37,723 nucleotides of DNA from Desulfothermus sp964427155 (GTDB lineage Bacteria; Desulfobacterota; Desulfovibrionia; Desulfovibrionales; Desulfothermaceae): contig CAYRSC010000019.1 of the NCBI GenBank assembly GCA_964427155.1, positions 1 through 37,723 on the forward strand, given 5' to 3'. The notes under the pieces are model-generated. The model was not told where the DNA came from. It made no database searches and saw nothing but the letters and a program-made list of their open reading frames with translations. Below, piece by piece: positions 8,016 to 16,476 of this stretch; within the stretch, counting starts at the first letter, position 1; the number at the start of each line of letters is the position of its first letter. A program made the position numbers and the translations under genes.

Positions 8016-10109
8016 CTAGATCTGGAGTGCACTAAAGTCTGCCAGGGTGGAGAGGATGTTCACCAGGGAGAGGAGCAGATTGAGTCTGTTTCGTCTCAAC
8101 TCTGGTTCTTCTGCCATGACCATTACTCGGTCAAAAAAGGTGTCTACCACAGGGGTGAGGGTTGGCAGGAGGTCAAAGAGGGAAGAAAATTCCTCATTTT
8201 TATATAGCTCCTCCCATCTAGGGGATATTTCTTCAATCTTTTGGGCAAGCATCTTTTCCTCTTTCTCCACCAAAAGTTCCCGTTTATATTTTCCTGTGAG
8301 CTTTTCTTCCGCCTTTTCCCCCTGTTTTTTTATGATGTTATAGGCCCTCTTAAAAGTGAGTACTGAGGCTTCAAAGTCTTCTCGCTTGCTGAATTGGTAA
8401 AGGGCCTGGATGCGTTTCTTTAGTGTATATACGTCCTCATAACCAGCCCCTAGGGCCGCATCAATTATCCTGGTGGGATATGCCTCTGCCTGTAACAGGC
8501 CCTTTATCCTGGCGCGCACAAAGTCTTTGAGGGATGTGATTACTTCATCTTTTGATCGCTTCCATTCTATCTCCCCATAGATCTCCCATGTCCTGTCAAA
8601 GAGTTCAAATAGAGAAAACTTAAATCCCTTATCCAGGATTATTCTGATAATTCCCAGACATTGACGTCTAAGGCCGTGGGGATCCTGGGTCCCTGTGGGC
8701 ACCATGTCCAGTCCAAAGCATCCGATTATATTGTCTGTCTTGTCTGCAATGGAGAGGATGCTCCCCCCTATGCTTTCAGGAAGGGGACTATCTGGACCTG
8801 CAGGAAGATAATGCTGGTATATTGCCTCTGCCACCTCTTCATCTTCCCCTTTTAGACGGGCATAAATCCCTCCCATGATTCCCTGAAGGTCATCAAATTC
8901 CCCCACCATCTCCGAGACAAGGTCTACCTTTGCAAGCTGGGCGGCCCTCTTTATCTTAGATGTAAGCTCAGGAGCAAGGACCTGGCTCAGATATTCACAT
9001 ATCTTCTCCAGTCTGTTGGCCTTATCCCCCATTGAACCAAGGGGGCCTATAAATACCACCTTGTCTAGCTCTCTACGCCACTTTTCCAGGGGGCACTGGG
9101 TGTCCACCTTCCAGAAAAAGGCGGCGTCTTCCAGCCTTGCCCTGAGCACCCTTTCCCATCCCTTCTTTACCAGGGAGAGCTCCTTTGGCTTTATATTCAG
9201 GGTGCATAAAAAGTAGGGCATAAGGTCACCTGATTTTTTCTCCTCCACCCCAAAGGATTTTTGGTGTGTCTTTATACTGGTCAAAAGGACTTCTCTGGGT
9301 AACTCCAGGAATTTTTTTTCAAATTCTCCTATAAGGGCCAGGGGATACTCTACCAGGTTTACCACCTCTTCCAAAAGTTCCTCATCCCAGATCACCTTTC
9401 CCCCTCTTTGTGTGGCCTCTTTTTCTCCTCCCTCTCTAATTATCCTGAGCCTCTTGTTGGGGTCTATGACAACATGGCCTTTTTCCTCTATTATCTTGAA
9501 GTATTCACTAGCCTCAGCCACTTCAAAAGGACCTGGCCCCATGACCCTATGGCCAAAGGTCTTATTTGATGCCTTTACTGAGGCGATCTCAAACTCCACC
9601 ACCTGGGAATCAAATAGGGAGAGTATCCAGCGTATGGGTCGTCCAAAAAGAAATCTGGTCTTCTCCCACTTCATTCTTTTGGGAAAGGAGAGAGAGGAGA
9701 TTACCTTTATACATATATCTGGCAATATCTCCTCGCTCCTGGCTCCACCAGTCTCTTTTTTTACCGCCAGATACCTTCCCTTTTCAGTCTCCTCTTCAAA
9801 TAGCTCCTCCACCTCAACTCCCTGTGCCTTTGCAAAACCAATGGCCGCCTTGGTATAGTTTCCGTTTCCATCTATGGCAATTGCCACAGGAGGCCCTATT
9901 ATTTTTTGGAGGCTTTTTCGTTGTATAGGGCTTATTCCCTTTACATAAATCACAATGCGCCTGGGTGTGGCAAAGACCTCTATGGTGTTAAAGTCTATAT
10001 TCTTTTCCTTTAGCTGATTTTCAAATAGCCCTCTGGACTCCTCAATAAGTCCAGGGATAAACCTTGCGGGCATCTCTTCTGTCCCTATCTCCAGTAAAAA
10101 ATTGGCCAT
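8016..10109 (-). CDS. glyS: Glycyl-tRNA synthetase beta subunit
   Basis: This 697-residue protein has the length and features of the beta chain of the tetrameric (alpha2beta2) bacterial glycyl-tRNA synthetase, which binds tRNA-Gly while the alpha chain carries the aminoacylation site. Typical segments are FLLEIGTEEMPARFIPG at the N-terminus, FATPRRI, FPKRMKWEKTRFLFGRPIRW near residue 140, and the central DDLQGIMGGIYARLKGE and PLPESIGGSILSIADKTDNI. The C-terminal region looks like the DALR anticodon-binding part (FDRVMVMAEEPELRRNRLNLL). It starts with ATG 28 bp after dctM. Its usual partner glyQ is 2.9 kb upstream, separated by three TRAP genes. Confidence 0.97.
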   Translation of the reverse strand: MANFLLEIGTEEMPARFIPGLIEESRGLFENQLKEKNIDFNTIEVFATPRRIVIYVKGISPIQRKSLQKIIGPPVAIAIDGNGNYTKAAIGFAKAQGVEVEELFEEETEKGRYLAVKKETGGARSEEILPDICIKVISSLSFPKRMKWEKTRFLFGRPIRWILSLFDSQVVEFEIASVKASNKTFGHRVMGPGPFEVAEASEYFKIIEEKGHVVIDPNKRLRIIREGGEKEATQRGGKVIWDEELLEEVVNLVEYPLALIGEFEKKFLELPREVLLTSIKTHQKSFGVEEKKSGDLMPYFLCTLNIKPKELSLVKKGWERVLRARLEDAAFFWKVDTQCPLEKWRRELDKVVFIGPLGSMGDKANRLEKICEYLSQVLAPELTSKIKRAAQLAKVDLVSEMVGEFDDLQGIMGGIYARLKGEDEEVAEAIYQHYLPAGPDSPLPESIGGSILSIADKTDNIIGCFGLDMVPTGTQDPHGLRRQCLGIIRIILDKGFKFSLFELFDRTWEIYGEIEWKRSKDEVITSLKDFVRARIKGLLQAEAYPTRIIDAALGAGYEDVYTLKKRIQALYQFSKREDFEASVLTFKRAYNIIKKQGEKAEEKLTGKYKRELLVEKEEKMLAQKIEEISPRWEELYKNEEFSSLFDLLPTLTPVVDTFFDRVMVMAEEPELRRNRLNLLLSLVNILSTLADFSALQI

Positions 10110-10137
10110 GATCCTTATCCCTCTCTGTTTTTTAAGG

Positions 10138-11439
10138 TTATCTTATGAGATCTGGTAATAATAAAGAGATCTTGGGAAATGCGATGATTATTCCTGTCCC
10201 CACGATAAGTGCTATGAGGAAGGGGATAATCCCCATAAAGACCTCCTCCAGGGATATATGGGGAGAAAGCCCCTTTACTATATAGGCATTTACCCCCACT
10301 GGCGGGGTAATTATTCCCATCTGGGTTATAAGCACAATTATTACCCCAAACCATACGGGATCGTATCCCAGGTTTACAATAATGGGATAAAACATGGGTA
10401 TGGTCAGTGTTACAAGGGCCAGGGCATCTATAAAACATCCTGCCACAAGATAAATAAGACATATAATACTTATTATGGCCCACGGGGGAAGATTTACATT
10501 GGCCACCATATTTGCCATCTCCATGGTTAGTCTGGAGAGGGCGAGAAAGTGGCCAAATATAGTGGCGCCAGTCACCAGCATTATCACCATACATGAGACG
10601 TTTAAGGTATCCTCCACTGCCCTTAGGAAATCTCTCCATGAGAGCTTTTTTTGAAAGAGCACTATGATGAGGAGGAGACAAGAACCCACTGCACCTGCAC
10701 GGGTGGGTGTAAAAAAGCCAAAAAACATCCCTCCCATTACTAGAGAGAATATAAGGAGGGTCTCCCATACCTCCTTTATAGAGGAGAGCCTCTCCTTTAG
10801 CCCAAATTTCTCTCCTTTGGGGGCCTCCTCTGGGAATATAAGGGCATAGATGTACACCGCCAGTGAAAACAGGACGGTTATCAACAGGGCTGGAAGTATG
10901 CCTGCAAGAAAAAGTTTACCTATGGATACCTGGGTGAGGATCCCATAGATAATGAATACCACACTGGGAGGCATGAGAATGCCAAGCCCCGATCCCGCGG
11001 CAACAGAACCAGCCGACAGCCTGTTGCCATAATGATACCTCTTCATCTCTGGAATGGCAATAGAACCTATTGTGGCCGCAGTGGCTGTGGTGGAACCACA
11101 TACTGCCCCAAAAGCAGTACACGCAACCACCGTTCCAATGGCAAGTCCGCCCCTTATTCCACTGGTTAATCTGTAGGCCATGTCATATAATCGTCTGCTC
11201 ACCCCTGCATAATATGCCAGAAATCCCATAAAGATAAAGAGAGGGACCAGGGCGAGTCCGTAGGAAGAAAATACACCATATATGTCACTGGAGAGGAGAC
11301 TCAGGGCAGAAGAGGGGGTTGTCATGGCGGCATATCCCACTATCCCCACTATTGCCAGGGCATAGGCCACAGGCACCCTCAGGAAGAAGAGGACCATTAA
11401 AAAGAAAATACCCGCGATACCATAGAACATGAAATCCAT
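10138..11439 (-). CDS. dctM: TRAP transporter large permease (DctM)
   Basis: This is a 433-residue inner-membrane protein with 11-12 hydrophobic helices, the ion-coupled translocation subunit of a tripartite ATP-independent periplasmic transporter. Family-like segments include LVPLFIFMGFLAYYAGVSRRLYDMAY, GAVCGSTTATAATIGSIAIPEM, GSGLGILMPPSVVFIIYGILT and ITPPVGVNAYIVKGL. The frame continues up to 11520, but the extra 27 residues are non-hydrophobic. The ATG at 11439 shares its A with the TAA stop of dctQ, so that overlapped start is chosen. The substrate is probably an organic acid, unspecified. Confidence 0.96.
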   Translation of the reverse strand: MDFMFYGIAGIFFLMVLFFLRVPVAYALAIVGIVGYAAMTTPSSALSLLSSDIYGVFSSYGLALVPLFIFMGFLAYYAGVSRRLYDMAYRLTSGIRGGLAIGTVVACTAFGAVCGSTTATAATIGSIAIPEMKRYHYGNRLSAGSVAAGSGLGILMPPSVVFIIYGILTQVSIGKLFLAGILPALLITVLFSLAVYIYALIFPEEAPKGEKFGLKERLSSIKEVWETLLIFSLVMGGMFFGFFTPTRAGAVGSCLLLIIVLFQKKLSWRDFLRAVEDTLNVSCMVIMLVTGATIFGHFLALSRLTMEMANMVANVNLPPWAIISIICLIYLVAGCFIDALALVTLTIPMFYPIIVNLGYDPVWFGVIIVLITQMGIITPPVGVNAYIVKGLSPHISLEEVFMGIIPFLIALIVGTGIIIAFPKISLLLPDLIR

Positions 11440-11921
11440 TACTTCGCCCCCACCCCAAATAGGGCCAGTACCTCCAGGAGGATTATGGCAAAGACCACAA
11501 TACATCCCAGGGAGATACAATATAAGATGATGTAGAGGGGTATCTGAAGGGTAGAACTTACCTCTCCAGCCTTTTTCAGTTCAGCCGCATAGGAGAAGCA
11601 CTCCTTGGAGGCCAGGAAGAACAATATGGCGCTTAGAGAGGATACAAGGAGATCATTTATCTTTTGGAGGGGGGGAGAGAGCCTCCTGTAGAGGATGTCT
11701 ATAGCAATGTGGGCCCTCTTTTTATGGGCTGTGGGGAGCACAAAGGCAATGGTAATGGCGGCCATAACGCTTACCATCTCCTCTACCCCCAGGATGGGAT
11801 GAGAAAAGCTATTCCCCACCACATCTGCAGATGTGAGAACCATCATCCCCACCAGGAGGATACCAGCAATTATCAGGAGAAGTCTCTGGATGCCATAAAT
11901 GGCCCTCTCTAACCAACTCAT
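11439..11921 (-). CDS. dctQ: TRAP transporter small permease (DctQ)
   Basis: This 160-residue protein has four hydrophobic segments, the usual DctQ layout. Family features include the DVVGNSF segment after helix 1, VEEMVSVMAAITIAF, and the basic loop KKRAHIAIDILYRRL. DctQ bridges the large permease and receives the periplasmic binding protein. Its stop overlaps the dctM ATG by one base, and dctP ends 14 bp before it. Its function depends on those two neighbours. Confidence 0.93.
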   Translation of the reverse strand: MSWLERAIYGIQRLLLIIAGILLVGMMVLTSADVVGNSFSHPILGVEEMVSVMAAITIAFVLPTAHKKRAHIAIDILYRRLSPPLQKINDLLVSSLSAILFFLASKECFSYAAELKKAGEVSSTLQIPLYIILYCISLGCIVVFAIILLEVLALFGVGAK

Positions 11922-11935
11922 CTATTACTCCCATT

Positions 11936-12973
11936 TTATGGTTGAGCATATTTTGAGGTGAATCTGCCTGCCTTATATTCTTTTAGACGTTTCTCCACAT
12001 ATTCCAGCACCTGTTTCCCTGGGAGTCCCTTTGCAGTGGTGCGTTTTACATAGTCGTCTATTACACATTGAACCCTCTTTTTCCACCTTGCCGCCTCCTT
12101 GGGTGGTATTCCAATGACCTCATTTCCCAGATAAAGGGTATAGCGAAATCCTTCAAAATCACTGGTATCCCATGCCTTACCATGTTTTTTTGCCCATTCC
12201 ACATCTATTGCCTCTATGATCTTTTTATCTCTCTCTGGTAACATCTGCCATTTCCTTTTGTTCATAACAACAAAGAATCCAACTGAATAGGCTATTTCAT
12301 AGTTGGCAATGGAGTAGTGAATCACCTCTGCCATCTTCCATCCCTTATTTGTCTCCATGGGATACATGGCACCCTCAACTACCCCTTTTTGAAGGGCCTG
12401 ATATACCTCGGGCATGGGCATAGATACTGGTATTGCACCAAGGGCCCTTACAGTGTCTGCCACTGAACCTGGACACCTTATCTTTAGTCCCTTCAGATCT
12501 GCAAGGGTATGGATGGGCTTATCTTTCACATGGATAAAACCAGGACCATGGGCATGGAGATATAGCACCTTTACGTCAGAGAGCTCCTTGGGTTTGAACT
12601 TCTCATATACCTCGTTTATAATCGCAGTGGCAAAGGTCCCAGAGGGGTTTCCAAAGGGAAGGTTTATAAAGTCCATAAGGGGGAATCTTCCCCTGGTGTA
12701 TAGGAGACACGACATACCAATATCTGAACGATCCATCACCACCCCGTCATAACATTGGGCTGCCTTGGTGAGGGTCTGACCGGGATAGAAATATATCTTC
12801 ACCTCTCCATTTGTGCGTTTTTCCACCTCCTTGCACCACTTTTCCGCTAGTATGCTCTGAATGTGGGTGGGTGGAAAGAAACTGCTGTAGGTAAGTATGT
12901 ATTTTCTGGCCATGGCATTTGTGGAAATGCCCACCAAAAATAAGAATATTATTGCAGTTGCCCTTAATCTCAT
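11936..12973 (-). CDS. dctP: TRAP transporter solute-binding protein (DctP)
   Basis: This is a 345-residue periplasmic solute receptor. It begins with a signal peptide (MRLRATAIIFLFLVGISTNAMA, cleavage after AMA). The mature protein shows DctP features: a THIQSILAEKWCKEVEKRT helix, the DGVVMDRSDIGM segment, and the GLKIRCPG motif whose Arg normally binds the substrate carboxylate (residue 166 from this start). An upstream ATG at 12988 lacks a ribosome site. AGGAGG sits 6 nt before the ATG at 12973, which also gives a better signal peptide, so the second start is used. It follows glyQ by about 20 bp. The ligand cannot be named. Confidence 0.95.
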   Translation of the reverse strand: MRLRATAIIFLFLVGISTNAMARKYILTYSSFFPPTHIQSILAEKWCKEVEKRTNGEVKIYFYPGQTLTKAAQCYDGVVMDRSDIGMSCLLYTRGRFPLMDFINLPFGNPSGTFATAIINEVYEKFKPKELSDVKVLYLHAHGPGFIHVKDKPIHTLADLKGLKIRCPGSVADTVRALGAIPVSMPMPEVYQALQKGVVEGAMYPMETNKGWKMAEVIHYSIANYEIAYSVGFFVVMNKRKWQMLPERDKKIIEAIDVEWAKKHGKAWDTSDFEGFRYTLYLGNEVIGIPPKEAARWKKRVQCVIDDYVKRTTAKGLPGKQVLEYVEKRLKEYKAGRFTSKYAQP

Positions 12974-12992
12974 GATGTTCCTCCTCATGGAT

Positions 12993-13871
12993 TTATGGAT
13001 TGGTATTTAAAAGGGGGTAACCCATCTCTTCCCTTTGCTGGGCATAGAGTTTGGCCACTGAAGAGGCAAGATGCCTTACCCGTGCAATGTATTCAGTCCT
13101 TTCAGTGATAGATATAGCTCCCCTCGCATCTAGAAGATTAAATAGATGGGAGCACTTGAGACAGAAGTCATAGGCTGGCCAGGGGAGGTTTTCTTCACAG
13201 AGCCTCTGGCACTCCTTCTCACACAGGTCAAACATGGTAAATAGCATTGGGGTGGAACTGTATTCAAAATTGTACTTTGAGTGTTCATATTCTCCCTGAT
13301 GGTGAATATCCCCATACTTACACTGCTCGTTCCACTCCAGTTCAAACACCGATTCCTTCTCCTGGAGATACATGGAGATCCTTTCAAGACCATAGGTTAT
13401 CTCCAGGCTCACAGGTTCTAGATCTATCCCTCCTATTTGCTGGAAATAGGTAAATTGGGTGATCTCCATTCCGTCTAGCCATACCTCCCATCCCAGTCCC
13501 CATGCCCCAAGGGTGGGAGACTCCCAGTCGTCCTCCACAAAACGCACATCGTGTTTTGCAGGGTCCACACCTAGGGCATATAGACTCTCCAGATATATCT
13601 CCTGAGAATTATGGGGCGCCGGCTTTAAGATGACCTGATACTGATAATAGTGCTGGAGACGATTGGGGTTTTCCCCATATCTCCCATCGGTTGGTCTGCG
13701 AGAGGGCTGGACATATGCAGTCTTCCAGGGCTCAGGACCTATTACCCTCAGGGCGGTGGCTGGATGAAATGTCCCCGCACCTACCTCTACGTCATAGGGT
13801 TGATGGATTACACACCCATAGTCTGACCAAAACTTATGTAACCGCATTATTACTTCTTGAAAACGAAGCAT
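12993..13871 (-). CDS. glyQ: Glycyl-tRNA synthetase alpha subunit
   Basis: This is the 292-residue catalytic alpha chain of the bacterial glycyl-tRNA synthetase. It matches GlyQ strongly over its whole length: HQPYDVEVGAGTFHPATALR, YVQPSRRPTDGRYGENPNRL, QFTYFQQIGGIDLEPVSLEI, and the C-terminal LLDARGAISITERTEYIARVR. An AAGGAG stands about 9 nt before the chosen ATG. The gene lies 30 bp after recO, as in the recO-glyQ order of several deltaproteobacteria. What follows it here is dctP rather than glyS. Confidence 0.98.
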   Translation of the reverse strand: MLRFQEVIMRLHKFWSDYGCVIHQPYDVEVGAGTFHPATALRVIGPEPWKTAYVQPSRRPTDGRYGENPNRLQHYYQYQVILKPAPHNSQEIYLESLYALGVDPAKHDVRFVEDDWESPTLGAWGLGWEVWLDGMEITQFTYFQQIGGIDLEPVSLEITYGLERISMYLQEKESVFELEWNEQCKYGDIHHQGEYEHSKYNFEYSSTPMLFTMFDLCEKECQRLCEENLPWPAYDFCLKCSHLFNLLDARGAISITERTEYIARVRHLASSVAKLYAQQREEMGYPLLNTNP

Positions 13872-13901
13872 TTCCCCGACTCCTTTTTATATTTGGACAT
13901 G

Positions 13902-14651
13902 TTAAATATGAACAAATCTCCCCCTGTCCCATATTACCTTGAGACAGGTCTTTATAAAAATATCCAATGCCCCTGCCAGGAGGTTTTCTTCTTCTGGCGA
14001 GATGCCCCACCCTAACCACCTCTCTGGAAATGCAGTGAATATCTCACATAGCGCATGATATACCCTGGGAGACAGTAGTGTTACCTCCCCTTTTTCTCCA
14101 CATCTTCCGCAGTAGAGATGACCACTGGTAGGGTAAAACCTTACATAGGCCTCTGCTTTTAACAGCCTTCCACAGCCATTGCAACTGTCTATTTCTGGAA
14201 ACCACCCCATTTCTCTGGCGATCCTTGCCCTGAAAAATAGGGGTAGATGGGGAGAATTCGTGGGAGAGTAGCTATTTAACACCTTGAGTAAATTGAGGAA
14301 AATCTCAAAGGCCCCTGGAGATGACTGATGAAAGAGTACACTTTCAATGAATTTTTGACAGTTTCTAGCCATGCCCAGCACAGAAGGGAGGAGATGAATA
14401 TTGGCAAATCTGTCCAGGAGGATACCTTCCTGCAGGTATAGATAATTTCGGGAACGGGGAGAAGCTACCTTAAAGATTACATGATTTAACTCTTCCAGAC
14501 ACCCTGGGAATCTTCGCCTGCTCTTCTTTCCTCCAAAGGCAAAACACCTCTTTATCCCATACCTTGGGGAAAGAAAGGTAACTATTGCATCGCTGTGGCG
14601 AAATTCCCTCACAGCCAGGACGATGCCCTGGTCTGAAAATTCCCTATCCAT
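13902..14651 (-). CDS. recO: DNA repair protein RecO
   Basis: This 249-residue protein is RecO, which loads RecA with RecR and anneals ssDNA in recombinational repair. The N-terminal OB-fold region holds QGIVLAVREFRHSDAIVTFLSPRYG. The second half has a zinc-binding CNGC...CGRC set, with ARIAREMGWFPEIDSCNGCG before it and a helical C-terminus. The start overlaps the 3' end of rodZ by 8 bp, indicating translational coupling. The length is within the usual 230-260 residue range. Confidence 0.93.
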   Translation of the reverse strand: MDREFSDQGIVLAVREFRHSDAIVTFLSPRYGIKRCFAFGGKKSRRRFPGCLEELNHVIFKVASPRSRNYLYLQEGILLDRFANIHLLPSVLGMARNCQKFIESVLFHQSSPGAFEIFLNLLKVLNSYSPTNSPHLPLFFRARIAREMGWFPEIDSCNGCGRLLKAEAYVRFYPTSGHLYCGRCGEKGEVTLLSPRVYHALCEIFTAFPERWLGWGISPEEENLLAGALDIFIKTCLKVIWDRGRFVHI

Positions 14652-15579
14652 TGTTTTGCAGGGGGAAATGAAGGGTCTTTACTGTCCCTTCGCGGGCCTT
14701 TAACCTTATGGGGGTGCCATCCACAAAGACCTCTACCCCTCCTGCATTTCCAAGTTTCAGGACCATGTTGTTGTGGAAGGTAAAGGTAATGCTCTGGCCT
14801 TTTTTTAATAGCACCTCCCTGGTGGAGTTTTGATCCATCACACCTCTCATCCAGCACATGTCTTTTGCCACCACCTTAACAATATGGGTCTGCTTGGAAG
14901 ATGTGGCGTTTTGTGCCTTTTTTGAGGCAGTGGCATTGGTGAAGGTTGTAGGGGGTGGGGAAGAGATGGACCCATTGGTGGTGGCGTTTTGTGCCTCTTG
15001 CGGGGGAGGAGGGCTGGAGACCAGAGGGACTTTTGTAGCAGAGGATACATTGGATACATTTTCTCTCTGGGATAGCATTGTGGTGTTTTTTATACTGGCA
15101 TTTCCCTGGGAGCCATTTGTACCCATCTCTGAGGTCTCAGGTACCTCTCGCAGGATTGACCCCCTTTTTTCCTTGCCCTCCATTGTTTTTTGTTTTTGAA
15201 GCTTAAAAAAGGCCCCGGTTATCCCTATGAGGACCAGAAATAAGATAATAATCAGCCATATCTTCCTCCCCTCTTTCTCTTCAGTAAAGGGGACCTCTTT
15301 CTTTATCTGTGGAGAGAGGCCCTCACCATAGTATTCTTGATATGCCTCCAGGAGAGGAGAAGGATCAATCTCTAAAAATTCTGCATAGCGCTTGATAAAT
15401 GCCCTGGTGTATACGGGGTGAGGAAGGGATTCAAAGTCTCCTTTTTCAATGGCCTCAATATTCATTATACTTATTTTTGTGGCCACATATACCTCTTCTC
15501 TGGTGAGGCCTCTCTTTTTCCTCTCTTCCCTTAAGATCTTCCCAATGGTATAAATATCCATCTTTCCCCGTACCCTCAT
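14644..15579 (-). CDS. rodZ: RodZ-like helix-turn-helix membrane protein
   Basis: This 311-residue protein has an N-terminal HTH of the RodZ/HTH_25 type (about 12-75: IGKILREERKKRGLTREEVY, then SLPHPVYTRAFIKRYAEFL). One transmembrane helix lies at about 106-126. A long Ser/Thr/Asn/Ala-rich linker (about 130-230) carries repeated QNAT-type units. A C-terminal beta domain like DUF4115 (about 232-305) follows. RodZ links the MreB cytoskeleton to cell shape. An alternative ATG at 15561 would remove six residues; neither start has a convincing ribosome site. The gene starts 3 bp after the SurA-like gene and overlaps recO. A 16-bp direct repeat underlies part of the linker. Confidence 0.85.
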   Translation of the reverse strand: MRVRGKMDIYTIGKILREERKKRGLTREEVYVATKISIMNIEAIEKGDFESLPHPVYTRAFIKRYAEFLEIDPSPLLEAYQEYYGEGLSPQIKKEVPFTEEKEGRKIWLIIILFLVLIGITGAFFKLQKQKTMEGKEKRGSILREVPETSEMGTNGSQGNASIKNTTMLSQRENVSNVSSATKVPLVSSPPPPQEAQNATTNGSISSPPPTTFTNATASKKAQNATSSKQTHIVKVVAKDMCWMRGVMDQNSTREVLLKKGQSITFTFHNNMVLKLGNAGGVEVFVDGTPIRLKAREGTVKTLHFPLQNNG

Positions 15580-15582
15580 TTT

Positions 15583-16476
15583 TTATGTGTTTTCGGAAAG
15601 CATTATCTTGATAATTGCCCGGGAGCGTAGTTTTTTTACATAATCTTCATATACCTGTTTTAGCTTTTGTCGGTGGAGATAGCGACTTATCTTTTCCCTT
15701 ACCTCTTTTAGTGGGAGGACCTTGCGTGGTTTCTCCCCTGCAATAAAAAACCTCACATAACGAGTACCTATCTTAAATATGCGGGAAAACATCCCGTTGT
15801 GGAGACCCAGCAGGGCATCTCTCCATCTTTTTTGCATGGCAGAGACCTCAACAAAACCCATATCGTTTACAGAGACCTCCTCAGGTATTTCCCCATTTTT
15901 TATCTGGGAGGCAGAGAGGTCTTTGAGGGGGTTAGGGTGAGAAGATGCATACATTATAATGTGGAGCATGGGTGGCTGGGTAAAATTATCCCTGTGGGAG
16001 TTATAGTAGTCTTTTATCTCCTCCTCGGTTACCACCACCTTTTGTCGCACCATCACGCTAAGGAGCTTATTTATCATAATGTTATCCCTTATCTTGTCCT
16101 TGAACTCTTTTTCTGTCATCCCGTCCTTTTTTAGCTGGGCCTTTAGCTGTTGTTCTGTAAGATTAGATGATTTAAGTATATGTTCCAGCTCCTTATTTAC
16201 CTCAAAATCCGACACACTTATCTTGAGTCTCTGGGCCTCTTGCTTGAAAAGTAGGTTGTTTATCATGTTGGACAATACCTTGGATAGGAGCTTGTTATCC
16301 TCATTTGGGGCGGAGGAGGATAGGAGTTCCTCCTGGGCCATTTCCCTTTTTAGGTCATAGAGGGTTATAACATCCCCGTTTACAACTGCCACTATCTTGT
16401 CCACTATCTTACCATAACATAGCGAGGTGAATAAGATAGAGATACCTACAGCAATACTAAGCCACCTGCGTTTCAT
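15583..16476 (-). CDS. SurA-like periplasmic chaperone / parvulin-type PPIase homologue
   Basis: This 297-residue protein has a signal peptide (residues 1-22, ending SLCYG). A SurA N-terminal domain (about 24-150) follows, with KIVDKIVAVVNGDVITLYDL and NMINNLLFKQEAQRLKIS. The C-terminal rotamase-like region (about 160-255) is short: PPMLHIIMYAS keeps the first strand of a parvulin fold and DMGFVEVSAMQKRWRDALLGL the middle, but the usual FxxLAxxYS helix is missing. Chaperone function for outer-membrane proteins is likely; isomerase activity is doubtful. It overlaps the 3' end of mfd by 20 bp and lies in the mfd operon. Confidence 0.82.
   Translation of the reverse strand: MKRRWLSIAVGISILFTSLCYGKIVDKIVAVVNGDVITLYDLKREMAQEELLSSSAPNEDNKLLSKVLSNMINNLLFKQEAQRLKISVSDFEVNKELEHILKSSNLTEQQLKAQLKKDGMTEKEFKDKIRDNIMINKLLSVMVRQKVVVTEEEIKDYYNSHRDNFTQPPMLHIIMYASSHPNPLKDLSASQIKNGEIPEEVSVNDMGFVEVSAMQKRWRDALLGLHNGMFSRIFKIGTRYVRFFIAGEKPRKVLPLKEVREKISRYLHRQKLKQVYEDYVKKLRSRAIIKIMLSENT

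Noticed and set aside
10115..10768. A 217-codon minus-strand frame overlapping dctM in another frame
   Set aside because: dctM is a clear TRAP permease in the overlapping frame. This translation is Gly/His/Tyr/Cys-rich noise.
14903..15000. A 16-bp direct repeat (GTGGCGTTTTGTGCCT) inside rodZ
   Set aside because: It encodes repeated linker residues of the low-complexity RodZ linker and is explained by local duplication, not a mobile element.
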